A stretch of 64,000 bases of DNA from Nocardioides perillae (lineage in GTDB: Bacteria; Actinomycetota; Actinomycetes; Propionibacteriales; Nocardioidaceae): positions 1,178,001-1,242,000 of the forward strand of contig NZ_JACCAC010000001.1 of assembly GCF_013409425.1 (NCBI RefSeq). Direction: 5' to 3'. The notes under the pieces are model-generated. The model was not told the DNA's origin, ran no database searches, and was given only the letters and a program-made list of their open reading frames with translations. Position numbers and translations under genes: made by a program. Position 1 is the stretch's first letter. Each line of letters opens with the position of its first letter. Of this stretch, positions 25,549 through 34,629 are shown one piece after another.

Positions 25549-26292
25549 TCAGCGACCCTGGCTGGCGACGGCAGCAGCGGCGGCGGCCGCGGCCTCGGGG
25601 TCGAGGTACTCGCCACCGGGAACGGTGGGGCGCAGGTCGTCGTCGAGGCGGTAGACCAGCGGCATGCCGGTGGGGATGTTGAGCCCGGCGATGTCGTCGT
25701 CGGAGATGCCGTCGAGGTGCTTGACCAGCGCGCGCAGGCTGTTGCCGTGCGCGGCGACGAGCACGACCTTGCCCTCGCGCAGGTCGGGGACGACCGACGA
25801 CTCCCAGTAGGGCAGGAAGCGGGCGATGACGTCCTTGAGGCACTCGGTGCGGGGCAGCTCGTCGCCGAGGCCGGCGTAGCGCACGTCGTGGGCCTGCGAG
25901 AACTCGGCGTCGTCGTCGAGCGGCGGCGGCGGGGTGTCGAAGCTGCGGCGCCAGAGCATGAACTGCTCCTCGCCGAACTCCTCGAGGGTCTGCTTCTTGT
26001 CCTTGCCCTGCAGCGCGCCATAGTGGCGCTCGTTGAGCCGCCACGAGCGGTGGACGGGGATCCAGTGGCGGTCGGCCGCGTCGAGCGCGAGGCAGGCGGT
26101 GTTGATCGCGCGGCGCTGCAGCGAGGTGTGCACGACGTCGGGCAGGACGCCCGCGTCGCGCATCAGCTCACCGCCGCGCACGGCCTCGCGCTGGCCCTTC
26201 TCGGTGAGGGCCACGTCGACCCAGCCGGTGAAGAGGTTCTTCGCGTTCCACTCGCTCTCGCCGTGGCGGAGCAGGACCAAGGTGTGGCTCAC
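25549..26292 (-). CDS. gpmA: 2,3-bisphosphoglycerate-dependent phosphoglycerate mutase
   Basis: Interconverts 3- and 2-phosphoglycerate in glycolysis, 247 residues. The phosphohistidine motif is [12 protein letters not shown], followed by [28 protein letters not shown] and the second His in [14 protein letters not shown]. An Ala-rich tail ([14 protein letters not shown]) is unusual but harmless. The GTG start overlaps the upstream lipoprotein stop (GTGA). Mycobacteria also carry gpm beside senX3-regX3, as here. Confidence 0.95.
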   Translation of the reverse strand: MSHTLVLLRHGESEWNAKNLFTGWVDVALTEKGQREAVRGGELMRDAGVLPDVVHTSLQRRAINTACLALDAADRHWIPVHRSWRLNERHYGALQGKDKKQTLEEFGEEQFMLWRRSFDTPPPPLDDDAEFSQAHDVRYAGLGDELPRTECLKDVIARFLPYWESSVVPDLREGKVVLVAAHGNSLRALVKHLDGISDDDIAGLNIPTGMPLVYRLDDDLRPTVPGGEYLDPEAAAAAAAAVASQGR

Positions 26293-26897
26293 TCGCCGGC
26301 CTCGTCCTCGGGCAGCTCGAGGTCGGCGTCCTCCTGGTCGGGGAACTCGACCGGGGTGAGCTCCTCGCCGTCGATGCCGGCGTACTCGTCGTTGTTGGGC
26401 AGCACGGGGATCTCCATCTCCTTCGTGGTGCCGTCGGCGAAGGTGAGGGTGATCTCGACGAAGTCGCCGAGCGCGAAGTCGCCGGAGACGCTGATGCGGG
26501 AGGCCTCGACCGTCTCGGCCTCGACCGTGCCCGGGCCGGGGGCCGCGCCCTCGATGCCGTAGGCGAGGTTGACGAAGCCCTGCGGCAGCAGCTCGACGTC
26601 GCCGGGGATGTCGAAGGTGAGGGTGGAGCCGTTCTCCGGGTTGACCCCGGTGATGTCCTCCAGCGTGGCGTCGTCCTCGCGCGAGTTGTTGGACAGCGAG
26701 GCGATGAACGTGCCGGTGTCGCCGTCGGTGGAGACGATCGCGGCGTTGAGCACGTCGACGTCGCCGTCGCGGTCGTTGACGCCCGCAGCCGGGGTGTAGA
26801 TGTAGTCGGTGGCGTACTCCTCGCCGCAGCCGGCGAGCAGGGGCGCGGCGAGCACCAGGGAGCCGACGGTCAGCGCCGTCGTGCGCGTGATCTGCAT
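26289..26897 (-). CDS. LpqE-like lipoprotein
   Basis: The 202-residue product has a lipoprotein signal, lipobox PLLAGC, then an acidic beta-rich domain ([57 protein letters not shown]) and an Asp/Glu-rich tail. The alternating strands resemble the PCuAC/LpqE fold. In Mycobacterium lpqE lies next to the carD-ispD-ispF cluster, which also follows here, so the assignment rests on synteny plus pattern. The metal-ligand His/Met set of true copper chaperones is not obvious. It overlaps gpmA by 4 bp. Confidence 0.65.
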   Translation of the reverse strand: MQITRTTALTVGSLVLAAPLLAGCGEEYATDYIYTPAAGVNDRDGDVDVLNAAIVSTDGDTGTFIASLSNNSREDDATLEDITGVNPENGSTLTFDIPGDVELLPQGFVNLAYGIEGAAPGPGTVEAETVEASRISVSGDFALGDFVEITLTFADGTTKEMEIPVLPNNDEYAGIDGEELTPVEFPDQEDADLELPEDEAGE

Positions 26898-26944
26898 CAG
26901 GAGGCCTCAGCGGGTCCGGGGGCGGGTCCCGCACATGCTAGCGG

Positions 26945-27763
26945 TCAGCCGCCGAGGCCCACCTCGCGGGCCACGAGCAGGAAGCCGACCGCGCAGGCGG
27001 CCGTCCAGACGCCCGCCAGGAGCAGCAGCCGCGGGGCCCCGGTGCGCAGCGCGAGGCGCAGCGGGAGGTGGCGCAGCCCCTGCCGGTTGTCGGCCACCAG
27101 GCCCGGCAGCGCGCGCAGGACGTGCACCCCGACGCCGAGCAGCGCCGCCACCACGCAGAGGGCGACGGCCGGCGGCTCGCCGAGGTGCGCACCGCCCCAC
27201 CCGCCGTAGGTCAGGAACGCCGGGTAGAGCGCGAACTGCACGGCCCACGGGAGCCACGACAGCCACCCGCCGCGCAGTGCCACGTTGCCGAGCAGGCCCA
27301 CGGCGAGGGCCGCGAGGTACGCGCTGCCGGCGGTCACGCCGTTGGCGACGGCGAGCGGCACGAGGAGGAGGACGGCGCAGGCCAGCGCGAACCACGCCGT
27401 GCCGGGGTCGAGGCGGCCCTGGGCCAGCGGCTTGCCCGGCGCCCCGGTCTCCGCGTCGCGCTCGCGGTCGACGAGGTCGTTGTGCCACCCGAGCACGGTC
27501 TGCCCGACCAGCACCGTCGCGAGGACGAGGCCGACCTCGGCGGGGCGGCGCCCGGCGAGCCCGGCGAGCGTCGCGAGGACCAGTGCGGTCACCACCGCCT
27601 GGCGCGGGTGCGCGGCGCGCAGCAGCGCCAGTGGCGTGACGAGCGGGCCGGGGACGCGGCTCCGCCCGCGCGTCGGCGCGTTCGCCGGGGCGGCCTCGGG
27701 GGCGGCCTCGGGGGCGTCCGCGGGGGTGTCCGCGGGGGTGCGTCGACGCAGCGTCCTCACCAT
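26945..27763 (-). CDS. UbiA-family prenyltransferase
   Basis: Integral-membrane enzyme of 272 residues with about seven to eight helices. The first Asp-rich motif is [11 protein letters not shown] and a second, reduced motif is VADNRQGL. The family joins polyprenyl diphosphates to aromatic or other acceptors in quinone, haem or lipid synthesis; the substrate is not identifiable. The first 35 residues are an Ala/Pro/Asp repeat-like tail in the cytoplasm. The ATG at 27763 has GATACT beginning 13 nt upstream. Confidence 0.85.
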   Translation of the reverse strand: MVRTLRRRTPADTPADAPEAAPEAAPANAPTRGRSRVPGPLVTPLALLRAAHPRQAVVTALVLATLAGLAGRRPAEVGLVLATVLVGQTVLGWHNDLVDRERDAETGAPGKPLAQGRLDPGTAWFALACAVLLLVPLAVANGVTAGSAYLAALAVGLLGNVALRGGWLSWLPWAVQFALYPAFLTYGGWGGAHLGEPPAVALCVVAALLGVGVHVLRALPGLVADNRQGLRHLPLRLALRTGAPRLLLLAGVWTAACAVGFLLVAREVGLGG

Positions 27764-27965
27764 GCCCCGCAGTATCGACCACGGTGCGCGCCGCGGGGTG
27801 GCTTTCGGGCCGGCGACCACCCGCGGAGGGGGCCGCGATCGGGGTCGTCGGGCTCACCCGGAAGGCCCCCGGGATGTTGCGGCCACCACAGGTCTCGGCC
27901 GTTGTCAACCCCTCAACAGGCCTCTGACCTGCGCAAACGCGTCGGAGGAGGGGGCGGAGCCGTGG

Positions 27966-27971
27966 TAGACT
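27966..27971 (+). promoter_or_regulatory. -10 element for carD
   Basis: TAGACT lies 32 nt before the ATG of carD and leaves a leader of about 20 nt with AAAGGGG near the start. No good -35 is visible. Confidence 0.5.
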
Positions 27972-27997
27972 GGCCGCCGCGAAAGGGGATCAACTAC

Positions 27998-28483
27998 ATG
28001 ACTTTCACCGTCGGCGAAACGGTCGTCTACCCGAACCACGGGGCCGCTGTCATCGAGGACATTGAGATGCGGACCATCAAGGGTGAGGAGCGTCAGTACC
28101 TCGTCCTCCGCATCGTCGCACAGCAGGACCTCGTGGTCCGCGTGCCGGCCTGCAACCTCGACCTCGTCGGGGTCCGCGACGTGGTGGACAAGGAGGGCCT
28201 CGACCGTGTGTTCGACGTGCTCCGCGCCTCCCACGTCGAGGAGCCCACCAACTGGTCGCGGCGCTACAAGGCCAACCTGGAGAAGCTGCACAGCGGCGAC
28301 GTCATGAAGGTCTCCGAGGTCGTGCGCGACCTGTGGCGCCGTGAGCGCGACCGCGGCCTGTCCGCCGGCGAGAAGCGGATGCTGGCCAAGGCGCGCCAGA
28401 TCCTCGTCTCCGAGCTGGCCCTGGCCGAGCACACCAACGAAGACAAGGCCGAGGCCCTCCTCGACGAGGTGCTCGCCAGCTGA
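27998..28483 (+). CDS. carD: RNA polymerase-binding transcription factor CarD
   Basis: Binds the RNA polymerase beta subunit and stabilises open complexes, notably at rRNA promoters. The 161 residues have the CarD_CdnL_TRCF Tudor-like domain ([20 protein letters not shown]) and a helical DNA-binding C-terminus ([39 protein letters not shown]) with the conserved Trp that wedges the bubble. ATG at 27998. A strong intrinsic-type hairpin follows the stop by 23 nt. Confidence 0.97.
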   Translation: MTFTVGETVVYPNHGAAVIEDIEMRTIKGEERQYLVLRIVAQQDLVVRVPACNLDLVGVRDVVDKEGLDRVFDVLRASHVEEPTNWSRRYKANLEKLHSGDVMKVSEVVRDLWRRERDRGLSAGEKRMLAKARQILVSELALAEHTNEDKAEALLDEVLAS

Positions 28484-28506
28484 ACCGCTCCGCCTGATCC
28501 ACCGCA

Positions 28507-28536
28507 CGAGGCCCCCGGGACCACCCGGGGGCCTCG
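28507..28536 (+). terminator. carD terminator hairpin
   Basis: CGAGGCCCCCGGG (28507-28519) and its exact complement (28524-28536) enclose a 4-nt loop. Only a weak T-containing tail follows, as is common in high-GC actinobacteria. Confidence 0.85.
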
Positions 28537-28614
28537 TCGCGTCTCCGGGGCCCGCGGGGCCTGCGGGGGCTGCGGGGGTACGCCGGGCGGTGCGGCGCGC
28601 CGTACGGTGGCGGG

Positions 28615-29208
28615 GTGAGCCTGGACGCGACCGACGCCCTGCACCCCGAGCCCTTCGACGAGCCCGAGCCGGCGCTCGGGACGGTGCTCGAGCTCGACCG
28701 CGGGTCGCTGCCCTTCGCGCTGCTGCACGGCGAGTCCCTGGTCGCGACCGCGTCGTGGGCGCTGGGGGAGGCCGGCGTGACCCTGCTCGACCTCGGCACC
28801 GGGTGGGAGGGGCTGGTCGAGTCCGGCGAGGCGCTCGTGCTGCACGACGCGCTGTGCCCGGCGACGCCGCCGGGCTTCCTCGCCACCTGCGTGCGCACGG
28901 CCCAGGACGCCGACGTGGTCGTCGCGGGCGTGCGCCCGGTGACCGACACGGTCAAGGCCGCCGGCGACGGCTTCGTGGGCGCGACGCTCGACCGCGACGA
29001 GCTGGTGGCCGTCGCCTCGCCGGTGGTGCTGCCGGCGCGGGTGGTGGCGTCGCTGAGCACGCTGCCCAGCACCGACCTGGCCCGGCTCGTCGAGGTCCTC
29101 CGCGCGGACGGTGAGGAGGTCCGCCTGCTGGAGGCGCCGGCCGAGGCGCGCCGTGTGGGGTCGGAGGAGGACCTGCGGCTGCTCGAGGCGCTCACCGGTC
29201 GCGACTGA
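28615..29208 (+). CDS. Degenerate IspD-like protein
   Basis: The 197-residue protein keeps IspD landmarks in its C-terminal half: LVLHDALCPATPPGFLATCV, in place of HDAARP, and AGVRPVTDTVK, the conserved R-P-V-x-D-T-x-K loop. It lacks the N-terminal CTP-binding AAGxGxRxG signature. It is therefore unlikely to be a cytidylyltransferase by itself. It converges on the true ispD with 18 bp between stops, so a paralogue or regulatory/partner subunit is plausible. The GTG at 28615 is 12 nt after the start of TACGGT. Confidence 0.7.
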   Translation: MSLDATDALHPEPFDEPEPALGTVLELDRGSLPFALLHGESLVATASWALGEAGVTLLDLGTGWEGLVESGEALVLHDALCPATPPGFLATCVRTAQDADVVVAGVRPVTDTVKAAGDGFVGATLDRDELVAVASPVVLPARVVASLSTLPSTDLARLVEVLRADGEEVRLLEAPAEARRVGSEEDLRLLEALTGRD

Positions 29209-29226
29209 CCAGGTGCCGCGCGTCGC

Positions 29227-29952
29227 TCAGGGGGTGGCGAGCCTCGCGGCGACGGCGAGGTCCTCGGGGAAGGTCACCTTCAGGTTGCGCGGGGTGGACG
29301 GGACGGCCGCGATGCGGACGTCGGCCCCGGTGCGCTGGCCCCACCACCCGACGCAGGCGGCGGTGTCGGTGCCCCGGAAGCCGTCGGCCTCGGCCGCGGC
29401 GTAGGCCGCCAGCAGCGCGTCGGCCCGGAAGGCCTGGGGCGTCTGGACGCCGACCAGGGTCGCCGGCAGTGCCCCGCCGTCTCGCCGGACGACGCCGCGC
29501 ACGGGGACGGCCGGCAGGGCCCCGCCGTGCTCGCGGGCCTGGTCGAGCACCGCGGCGAAAAGCCCCGGGCCCGCCAGGGGTCGGGCGCCGTCGTGCACGG
29601 CGACCACGTCGACGCGGCCGGCCTCGACGTCGGCGGCCAGGGCCCTCAGCGCGGCCCACTCCGAGTCGTGGCGGGTCGCCCCGCCGGCCACCATGACCAC
29701 CTCCGGCGCGTCGGGTGCGGGGTCGAGGGGCAGGTGCGGCCCGAGCGCCTCGGCCACCGCCTCCTGCTCGCCGTCGCGGACCACGACCACCACGCGGCAC
29801 ACACCGTCGACGGCGAGCGCGGTGCGCACCGACCAGGCCAGCACGGGCGCGCCGAGGAGCGGCAGCAGGACCTTGTTGACGCCTGCCCCGACCCGGCTGC
29901 CCGAGCCGGCCGCCACCACCACGACCGCCGCGCCCGGCTGCTGCTCCACCAC
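29227..29952 (-). CDS. ispD: 2-C-methyl-D-erythritol 4-phosphate cytidylyltransferase
   Basis: Third step of the MEP isoprenoid pathway: CTP plus MEP gives CDP-ME. The 241 residues contain [18 protein letters not shown] (nucleotide loop and Lys), [47 protein letters not shown] and [11 protein letters not shown]. The GTG at 29952 is preferred because TAGGGT starts 13 nt upstream; in-frame GTGs at 29961 and 29985 would overlap or precede that hexamer. The reverse gene order relative to carD separates it from ispF by 4.7 kb. Confidence 0.9.
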   Translation of the reverse strand: MVEQQPGAAVVVVAAGSGSRVGAGVNKVLLPLLGAPVLAWSVRTALAVDGVCRVVVVVRDGEQEAVAEALGPHLPLDPAPDAPEVVMVAGGATRHDSEWAALRALAADVEAGRVDVVAVHDGARPLAGPGLFAAVLDQAREHGGALPAVPVRGVVRRDGGALPATLVGVQTPQAFRADALLAAYAAAEADGFRGTDTAACVGWWGQRTGADVRIAAVPSTPRNLKVTFPEDLAVAARLATP

Positions 29953-30035
29953 GGCGGCCACCCTAGGCGGGCGCGCCCGGCCCACGTCACGGGCACGGCG
30001 CCGCGGCCCCTGTGGCGGTCACGCACACTGGAGGC

Positions 30036-30725
30036 GTGAGCCGCCTCGTCACCGTCGCCCACGGCACCCGCACCACCGCCGCCAACGCCGTGGCCCGCGA
30101 GGTCACCGAGGCGGCGGCCGCGGCGCTGGGCGTGCCGGGCACCGCGGCGTACGTCGAGCTCCACCCGCCGCTCCTGACCGACGTCATGGCCGCCAACCAC
30201 GACGAGGCGGTGGTCGTGCCGATGCTGCTGTCGACCGGCTACCACGTGCGCCACGACGTGCCCGAGGCCGTCGCGCTGTCGTCCGCGCCCGTGGCGCTCA
30301 CCCCCGCGCTGGGGCCGCACCCGCTGCTCGCCGCCGCCCAGGTCGAGCGGCTGCGCGAGGCCGGCGCGGAGCCCGGGCAGCCGGTGACGATGGTCGCCGC
30401 CGGCTCGCGCGACGTGCTGACCGGCAGCGACCTGTGCGTGGCCCGCGGCCTGCTCGCGGCCGCGTGGGGCGGCGACGTGCGCCTCGCCGTGCTCACCGGC
30501 CCCGGCCGACGTCCCGCCGACGTGGTGCGCTCCGGCGACGCGGTCTCGCCGTACCTCCTGGCCGGCGGCTTCTTCGCCGACAAGGCCGAGCGTGACTGCC
30601 GCGCTGCGGGCGCCGCCCTCGTCGCCGGCGTCCTCGGCCCGCACCCGCGCGTCGTGGACCTGGTCGTCGAGCGCGTCCGCGCCGCGCTCGCCCCGGCCGG
30701 CGCCCCCGCCCCGGCCCGCTTGTAA
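30036..30725 (+). CDS. Sirohydrochlorin chelatase (CbiX-like)
   Basis: Inserts cobalt or iron into sirohydrochlorin for cobalamin or siroheme (family knowledge). The 229 residues have two CbiX halves: VTVAHGTRTTAANAVAREV with the metal His, PMLLSTGYHVRHDVPEAV with two more His, and a second half with MVAAGSRDVLTGSD. Which metal is used cannot be read. The GTG at 30036 is 12 nt after the start of CACACT. The stop codon lies inside the left arm of a long inverted repeat shared with the opposing hydrolase gene. Confidence 0.85.
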   Translation: MSRLVTVAHGTRTTAANAVAREVTEAAAAALGVPGTAAYVELHPPLLTDVMAANHDEAVVVPMLLSTGYHVRHDVPEAVALSSAPVALTPALGPHPLLAAAQVERLREAGAEPGQPVTMVAAGSRDVLTGSDLCVARGLLAAAWGGDVRLAVLTGPGRRPADVVRSGDAVSPYLLAGGFFADKAERDCRAAGAALVAGVLGPHPRVVDLVVERVRAALAPAGAPAPARL

Positions 30726-30791
30726 CGCGCCGTTGGTGACGCTCCCACCCCTGTCGACGGGGGGTCGGAGTGCTACCAACGGCGCGTTACA
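30721..30791. terminator. 71-bp inverted repeat containing both stop codons
   Basis: TGTAACGCGCCGTTGGT (30721-30737) and its perfect 17-nt complement (30775-30791) flank an interior that can extend pairing (CTCCCACCCC with GGGGGGTCGGAG). The TAA of the chelatase gene (30723-30725) and the TAA of the opposing hydrolase gene (30787-30789) are mirror images in the two arms. Confidence 0.85.
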
Positions 30792-31737
30792 TGGCGGCGG
30801 GTGTGGCGGCGGGTGTGGCGGCGGGGGCGGCGGCGGGGGTCGGGGCGGCGGTACGGCGCGCCCGGGCGGCGGCCTGCGCGTCGGCGACGAGCTCGACGAG
30901 GTGCTCGGAGACCAGCGCCTCGCGCTCGAGGGGCAGCATGTGGCCGGCGCCGGGGGCGACGACGAGCCGCGCGCCGGCGATGGCGGCGGCGAGCTTGCGC
31001 GCGTGGTGGGGCGGGGTGAGCCGGTCGGCGGAGCCGACCAGCACCCGGGTGGGCACGTGGTCGTAGGCGCCGAGCAGCGCGTGGCGGTCGTGGAGCATGC
31101 AGTCGCGGTAGAAGCCCTCCATCGTCGCCGGCGGGCAGTTGATGAGCTGGTCGACGACGAGTCCCGTGTCGCGTGGGCGCAGCGGCGAGCCGAAGAGCAC
31201 CCGGCGCACGACCTGGCGCTCGATCAGCGGGAAGCGGCGGCGCTGGGTGCGCGAGAGCAGCCGGGCGCGCACCGCCAGCACGTGGGGGATCGCCTCCTTG
31301 ACCGGCCCCATCTCGGGCAGCCCGAGCGTGACGGTGCGCAGGTCGCCGCAGGAGGTCGACACGAAGAGCGCGCCGTCGACGCGCGCGAGCAGGTCGGGGC
31401 GCTGCTCAGCCAGGGCCATCATCGTCATGCCGCCGATGGAGTGCCCGGCCAGCACGAGGCGACCGGTCGGGGCGTAGCGGTCGAGCACGTCGCCCATGTC
31501 GCGGGCGAGGTTCTCGATGGTGCACGCCTCGAGCGGCGACTCCTGCGAGCGGCCGTGCCCGCGGTGGTCCCAGGTCACGATGCGCACCTCGTGGCCGAAG
31601 GCGCTGAGCAGGTCGCGCACCTGGTAGTGCCAGTCCTCGGTGTCGGCGGTCCAGCAGTGCGCCAGGGCGACGGTCAGCGGCGCGTCGTCGGGGCCGTGGG
31701 TGCGCACGTGCAGCTCGAGCCCGTCGAAGGTCTTCAC
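30787..31737 (-). CDS. Alpha/beta hydrolase
   Basis: The 316-residue protein has the canonical fold: oxyanion region ALAHCWTADTEDW, WDHRGHGRSQ, nucleophile elbow LAGHSIGGMT (Ser), acid in LVGSADRLTPP (Asp) and His in PGAGHMLPLE. The substrate is unknown; the cap region is about 90 residues. The C-terminus is a repetitive Ala/Thr/Pro tail (PAAAPAATPAATPAAM) encoded by a short minisatellite. The GTG start overlaps the stop of the upstream membrane-protein gene (GTGA), so the two form an operon opposite the MerR regulator. Confidence 0.88.
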   Translation of the reverse strand: MKTFDGLELHVRTHGPDDAPLTVALAHCWTADTEDWHYQVRDLLSAFGHEVRIVTWDHRGHGRSQESPLEACTIENLARDMGDVLDRYAPTGRLVLAGHSIGGMTMMALAEQRPDLLARVDGALFVSTSCGDLRTVTLGLPEMGPVKEAIPHVLAVRARLLSRTQRRRFPLIERQVVRRVLFGSPLRPRDTGLVVDQLINCPPATMEGFYRDCMLHDRHALLGAYDHVPTRVLVGSADRLTPPHHARKLAAAIAGARLVVAPGAGHMLPLEREALVSEHLVELVADAQAAARARRTAAPTPAAAPAATPAATPAAM

Positions 31738-33701
31738 GCGCCCGCTCCCACCGTGCGGCGGCGGGTGCGGCCCGCGGGCCCGGCCGGGCGCCGCGCGCGG
31801 CCCGGCGCCGGCCGGGTGCGTCGTGCGGCGGCGGCGTAGCCCGCCCCGATGACCCAGAAGAGGCTGGCGAAGATCGCGCCGACCACGGCGTACGCCGCGG
31901 TGCTGAGCCAGGCGGGCACGTCCGGGCGCGCCTCGCGACGCAGGATCTCGGCCTCCTCGACGAAGGCGCGGGTGGTGGCGCCCCCGACCGGTGCCGGCAC
32001 CTCGGGTGCGGGGATCGCGGCGTCCTCGGGGAGGTAGGCGGGCGCGGCGACCAGGGCGAGCGGCCCGGCGTGCAGGCGCACCAGCGTCTTCCAGGTGCCG
32101 TGCAGCGGCACCGGCTCGGTGGTGCGCCAGGTGTCGTCGTCGACCCGCTCGAGCTCGCCGTGCACCACGCCGCCGCCCTGCCACGACAGGGTCTCGAACC
32201 ACCAGGCCTCCTGCGCGACCGGCGGGTCGGAGACGGTGACCTCGAGCAGCCCGGCGAGGCCCTCGCGGCCGGCGACGTCGGTCGTGGTGGCGGGCTCGAG
32301 CACCCGCAGCGTCGCCTCGAGCGGGGCGTCGCCGCCGTCGGTCAGCCCGCCGGCGCGGGGCGGCACCGTCACCGCCAGCACCGCGACGACCACGGCGAGG
32401 CCGAGCGCGGCCACCCGGCCGGTCCAGGGGTGGGCGGTGCGGGCGGCCCGTCCGGCCGCGTCGGCGTAGGTCGGCTCGTCGCCGCGCGCGCCCACCGACG
32501 CCAGCGCGAGGTGCAGCCACAGCGCGACCGCACCGGCGGCGGCGCCGACGACCGCGCTGCCGGCGAACGCCAGCGGGAGCATGTCGGCCGGCCACGGCAT
32601 CGGCCGCACGGCGTCGGTCCACACCAGCTCGGTCGCGGTCTGGGCGAGGGCCACGAGCAGGCCGACCCCGACGGCGTGCGCCCAGGTCGGGCGGGCCCAG
32701 CGGGCCGCGAGCGCGGCGACCACCGCGCCGCCGAGCAGCAGCGGCGGCCACGGCGCAAGGGCGTTGAGCACGACGGTGTTGAGGCCGAGGAGCGCGCCCT
32801 GCAGCACGGCGTACGCCGCCCACAGCGCCAGCGGCAGCCACCAGGAGCGCAGCGAGGCGAGCACGAAGGTGAGCGAGGCGGTCGCGGCCAGGATCAGCGG
32901 GTCGTTGAGCAGGGGGAACTGCGGGACTCCGAAGGCGTACTCGAGCATGAAGGCGACCGGGCCCGCGGGGACGATCAGCAGCCCCAGGTGCTCGAACCAC
33001 GGCCGCAGCCGCGAGCGCGACACCTGGCGGGCCTCGGCGCAGGTCAGCAGGATGGCGTAGCCCGCGAGGACGGTGCCGCCGATCATCACCACGTGGGTGG
33101 GGCCCCACTCGGTGACGTCCTGGCCGAAGAGGCGGTGCCACAGGTCGTCGAGGGGGAAGCCCAGGAGCGCGATCATGCCGACGGACATGCCGACGAGGGG
33201 GCCGTACGGCGTGCGCCAGCCGCGCAGGACGCGGAAGGTCCGCTCGGGCAGGGCCGAGTCGTCCGCGGGGCGGTCGGCGAGGCCGACGGCGAGCACGGCA
33301 CCGGCGAAGATCGCGACCAGGCCGAGGAAGATGAAGTAGTGCGCCGGGTTGGCCAGCGGACCCTCGTCGCGGCCGGCGGAGATGTGGTAGCTGACGTCCC
33401 AGTAGAGGCCGACGACCGCGCTGACGACGCCGACGGTGACGACGCCCAGCGGCAGGGCGAACCACGTGGGGCTGCCGTCGAGGCGGGCCACGCGCACCGC
33501 GGCGCGACCGACGAGGGTCGGGCGGCCGAGCCGCTCGCGCAGGACGATCCAGGCCACCGCGCCGTAGACGAGGGCGGTGAAGGCGACGACCACCGCGACC
33601 TGGTCGAGCGGGGCGCCGCCCGCGGACGGCGCGGCGGGCGCGGCGGTGAGCGCGGGCGCGGTCGAGAGCGCCTGCGGGACGAGGTGCACGACGTCGGGCA
33701 C
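31734..33701 (-). CDS. Polytopic membrane protein of unknown function
   Basis: The 655-residue protein has about 12-14 membrane helices and a periplasmic beta-rich domain near the C-terminus (LEVTVSDPPVAQEAWWFETL, VPLHGTWKTLVRLHAGPLAL), ending with a further helix and a basic tail. A His/Asp-rich loop stands out: LYWDVSYHISAGRDEG, PAHYFIFLG, DDLWHRLFGQDVTEW and GPTHVVMIGG. Such repeated membrane-edge His residues suggest metal or haem binding, but no family is recognised. The GTG at 33701 has GGAGGT upstream. A tandem palindromic operator separates it from the MerR gene. Confidence 0.7.
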   Translation of the reverse strand: MPDVVHLVPQALSTAPALTAAPAAPSAGGAPLDQVAVVVAFTALVYGAVAWIVLRERLGRPTLVGRAAVRVARLDGSPTWFALPLGVVTVGVVSAVVGLYWDVSYHISAGRDEGPLANPAHYFIFLGLVAIFAGAVLAVGLADRPADDSALPERTFRVLRGWRTPYGPLVGMSVGMIALLGFPLDDLWHRLFGQDVTEWGPTHVVMIGGTVLAGYAILLTCAEARQVSRSRLRPWFEHLGLLIVPAGPVAFMLEYAFGVPQFPLLNDPLILAATASLTFVLASLRSWWLPLALWAAYAVLQGALLGLNTVVLNALAPWPPLLLGGAVVAALAARWARPTWAHAVGVGLLVALAQTATELVWTDAVRPMPWPADMLPLAFAGSAVVGAAAGAVALWLHLALASVGARGDEPTYADAAGRAARTAHPWTGRVAALGLAVVVAVLAVTVPPRAGGLTDGGDAPLEATLRVLEPATTTDVAGREGLAGLLEVTVSDPPVAQEAWWFETLSWQGGGVVHGELERVDDDTWRTTEPVPLHGTWKTLVRLHAGPLALVAAPAYLPEDAAIPAPEVPAPVGGATTRAFVEEAEILRREARPDVPAWLSTAAYAVVGAIFASLFWVIGAGYAAAARRTRPAPGRARRPAGPAGRTRRRTVGAGA

Positions 33702-33735
33702 GGGGACCTCCGGGGGCCGGTACGGGACACCACCT

Positions 33736-33759
33736 ATGTGACATCAGCGATGTAACATC
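33736..33759. promoter_or_regulatory. Tandem ATGTNACAT operator
   Basis: ATGTGACATC (33736-33745) and ATGTAACATC (33750-33759) are two palindromic half-turn units spaced 14 bp, between the divergent membrane-protein and MerR genes. They are probably the MerR-family regulator's binding site. Confidence 0.65.
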
Positions 33760-33849
33760 CACTGTGGCACGACGGCGAGGAGGGCGGCAAGGGTGCTCCG
33801 GGTCACACCGACGACCGGGTCGTCGGGAGCGGTGGGGGAGGATGGGCGC

Positions 33850-34629
33850 GTGAAGCCGCCCCGCACGCCGCACTCGGTCGAGATGACGATCGACCAGCTC
33901 GCCGCGCGCGTCGGGATGACGGTGCGCAACGTGCGCGCCTACGCCAGCCGCGGCCTGATCCCGGCGCCGCGGCTCGTCGGGCGCACGGGCTACTACACCG
34001 AGCAGCACGCGGCGCGGCTGCAGCTCGTGCGCGACCTCGTCGACCGGGGCTACACCCTCGGCGCGGTGGAGAAGGCGCTCGCGGACAAGCCGCACGTCGC
34101 GGACTCGCACGCGCTCGACCTGCTCACGCTCCTCAACGACCCGCTCGGCACCGTCGTCGAGCCGGAGCGGATCGGGGTCGACGAGCTGAGCCGGCTCGCC
34201 GGGGTGGAGCACGACGACGCCTTCGTCGACCAGCTCGTGCAGATCGGGCTCGTGCAGCGCGAGGACGACCGCACCCTGCTGCTGCTGCGGCCCGTGCTGG
34301 TGCGCGCGGGTGCGCAGGCGCTCGCGCTCGGGTTGAGCCGCACCCGGGTGCTGGGGCTCTTCGACGACGTCACCGCGGCCATGTCGGGCGTGGCGCAGAG
34401 CTTCGTGAGCGCCTTCATCGACGACGTGTGGCACCCCTTCCTCGAGGAGGGGATGCCCGAGGAGCGGTGGCCCGAGATCACCTCGCGCATCGAGTCGATC
34501 CTGCCCGTGGTCTCGCAGGCGGCGCTGGCGTCCTTCCGCCACGAGCTCACCGCCGCCATCGAGCACGCCCTCGGCGAGGAGCTCGGCACGCTCACCGGCG
34601 AGCAGATCGACCGGCTGCTCGGCGGCTAG
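33850..34629 (+). CDS. MerR-family transcriptional regulator
   Basis: The 259-residue protein has an N-terminal MerR helix-turn-helix ([20 protein letters not shown], then [17 protein letters not shown]) and a long C-terminal ligand domain with few Cys, so an organic rather than metal ligand is likely. It divides from the membrane-protein/hydrolase operon and probably controls it through the ATGTNACAT pair. The GTG at 33850 is 12 nt after the start of GAGGAT. Its stop overlaps the ispF stop in a shared CTAG. Confidence 0.88.
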   Translation: MKPPRTPHSVEMTIDQLAARVGMTVRNVRAYASRGLIPAPRLVGRTGYYTEQHAARLQLVRDLVDRGYTLGAVEKALADKPHVADSHALDLLTLLNDPLGTVVEPERIGVDELSRLAGVEHDDAFVDQLVQIGLVQREDDRTLLLLRPVLVRAGAQALALGLSRTRVLGLFDDVTAAMSGVAQSFVSAFIDDVWHPFLEEGMPEERWPEITSRIESILPVVSQAALASFRHELTAAIEHALGEELGTLTGEQIDRLLGG

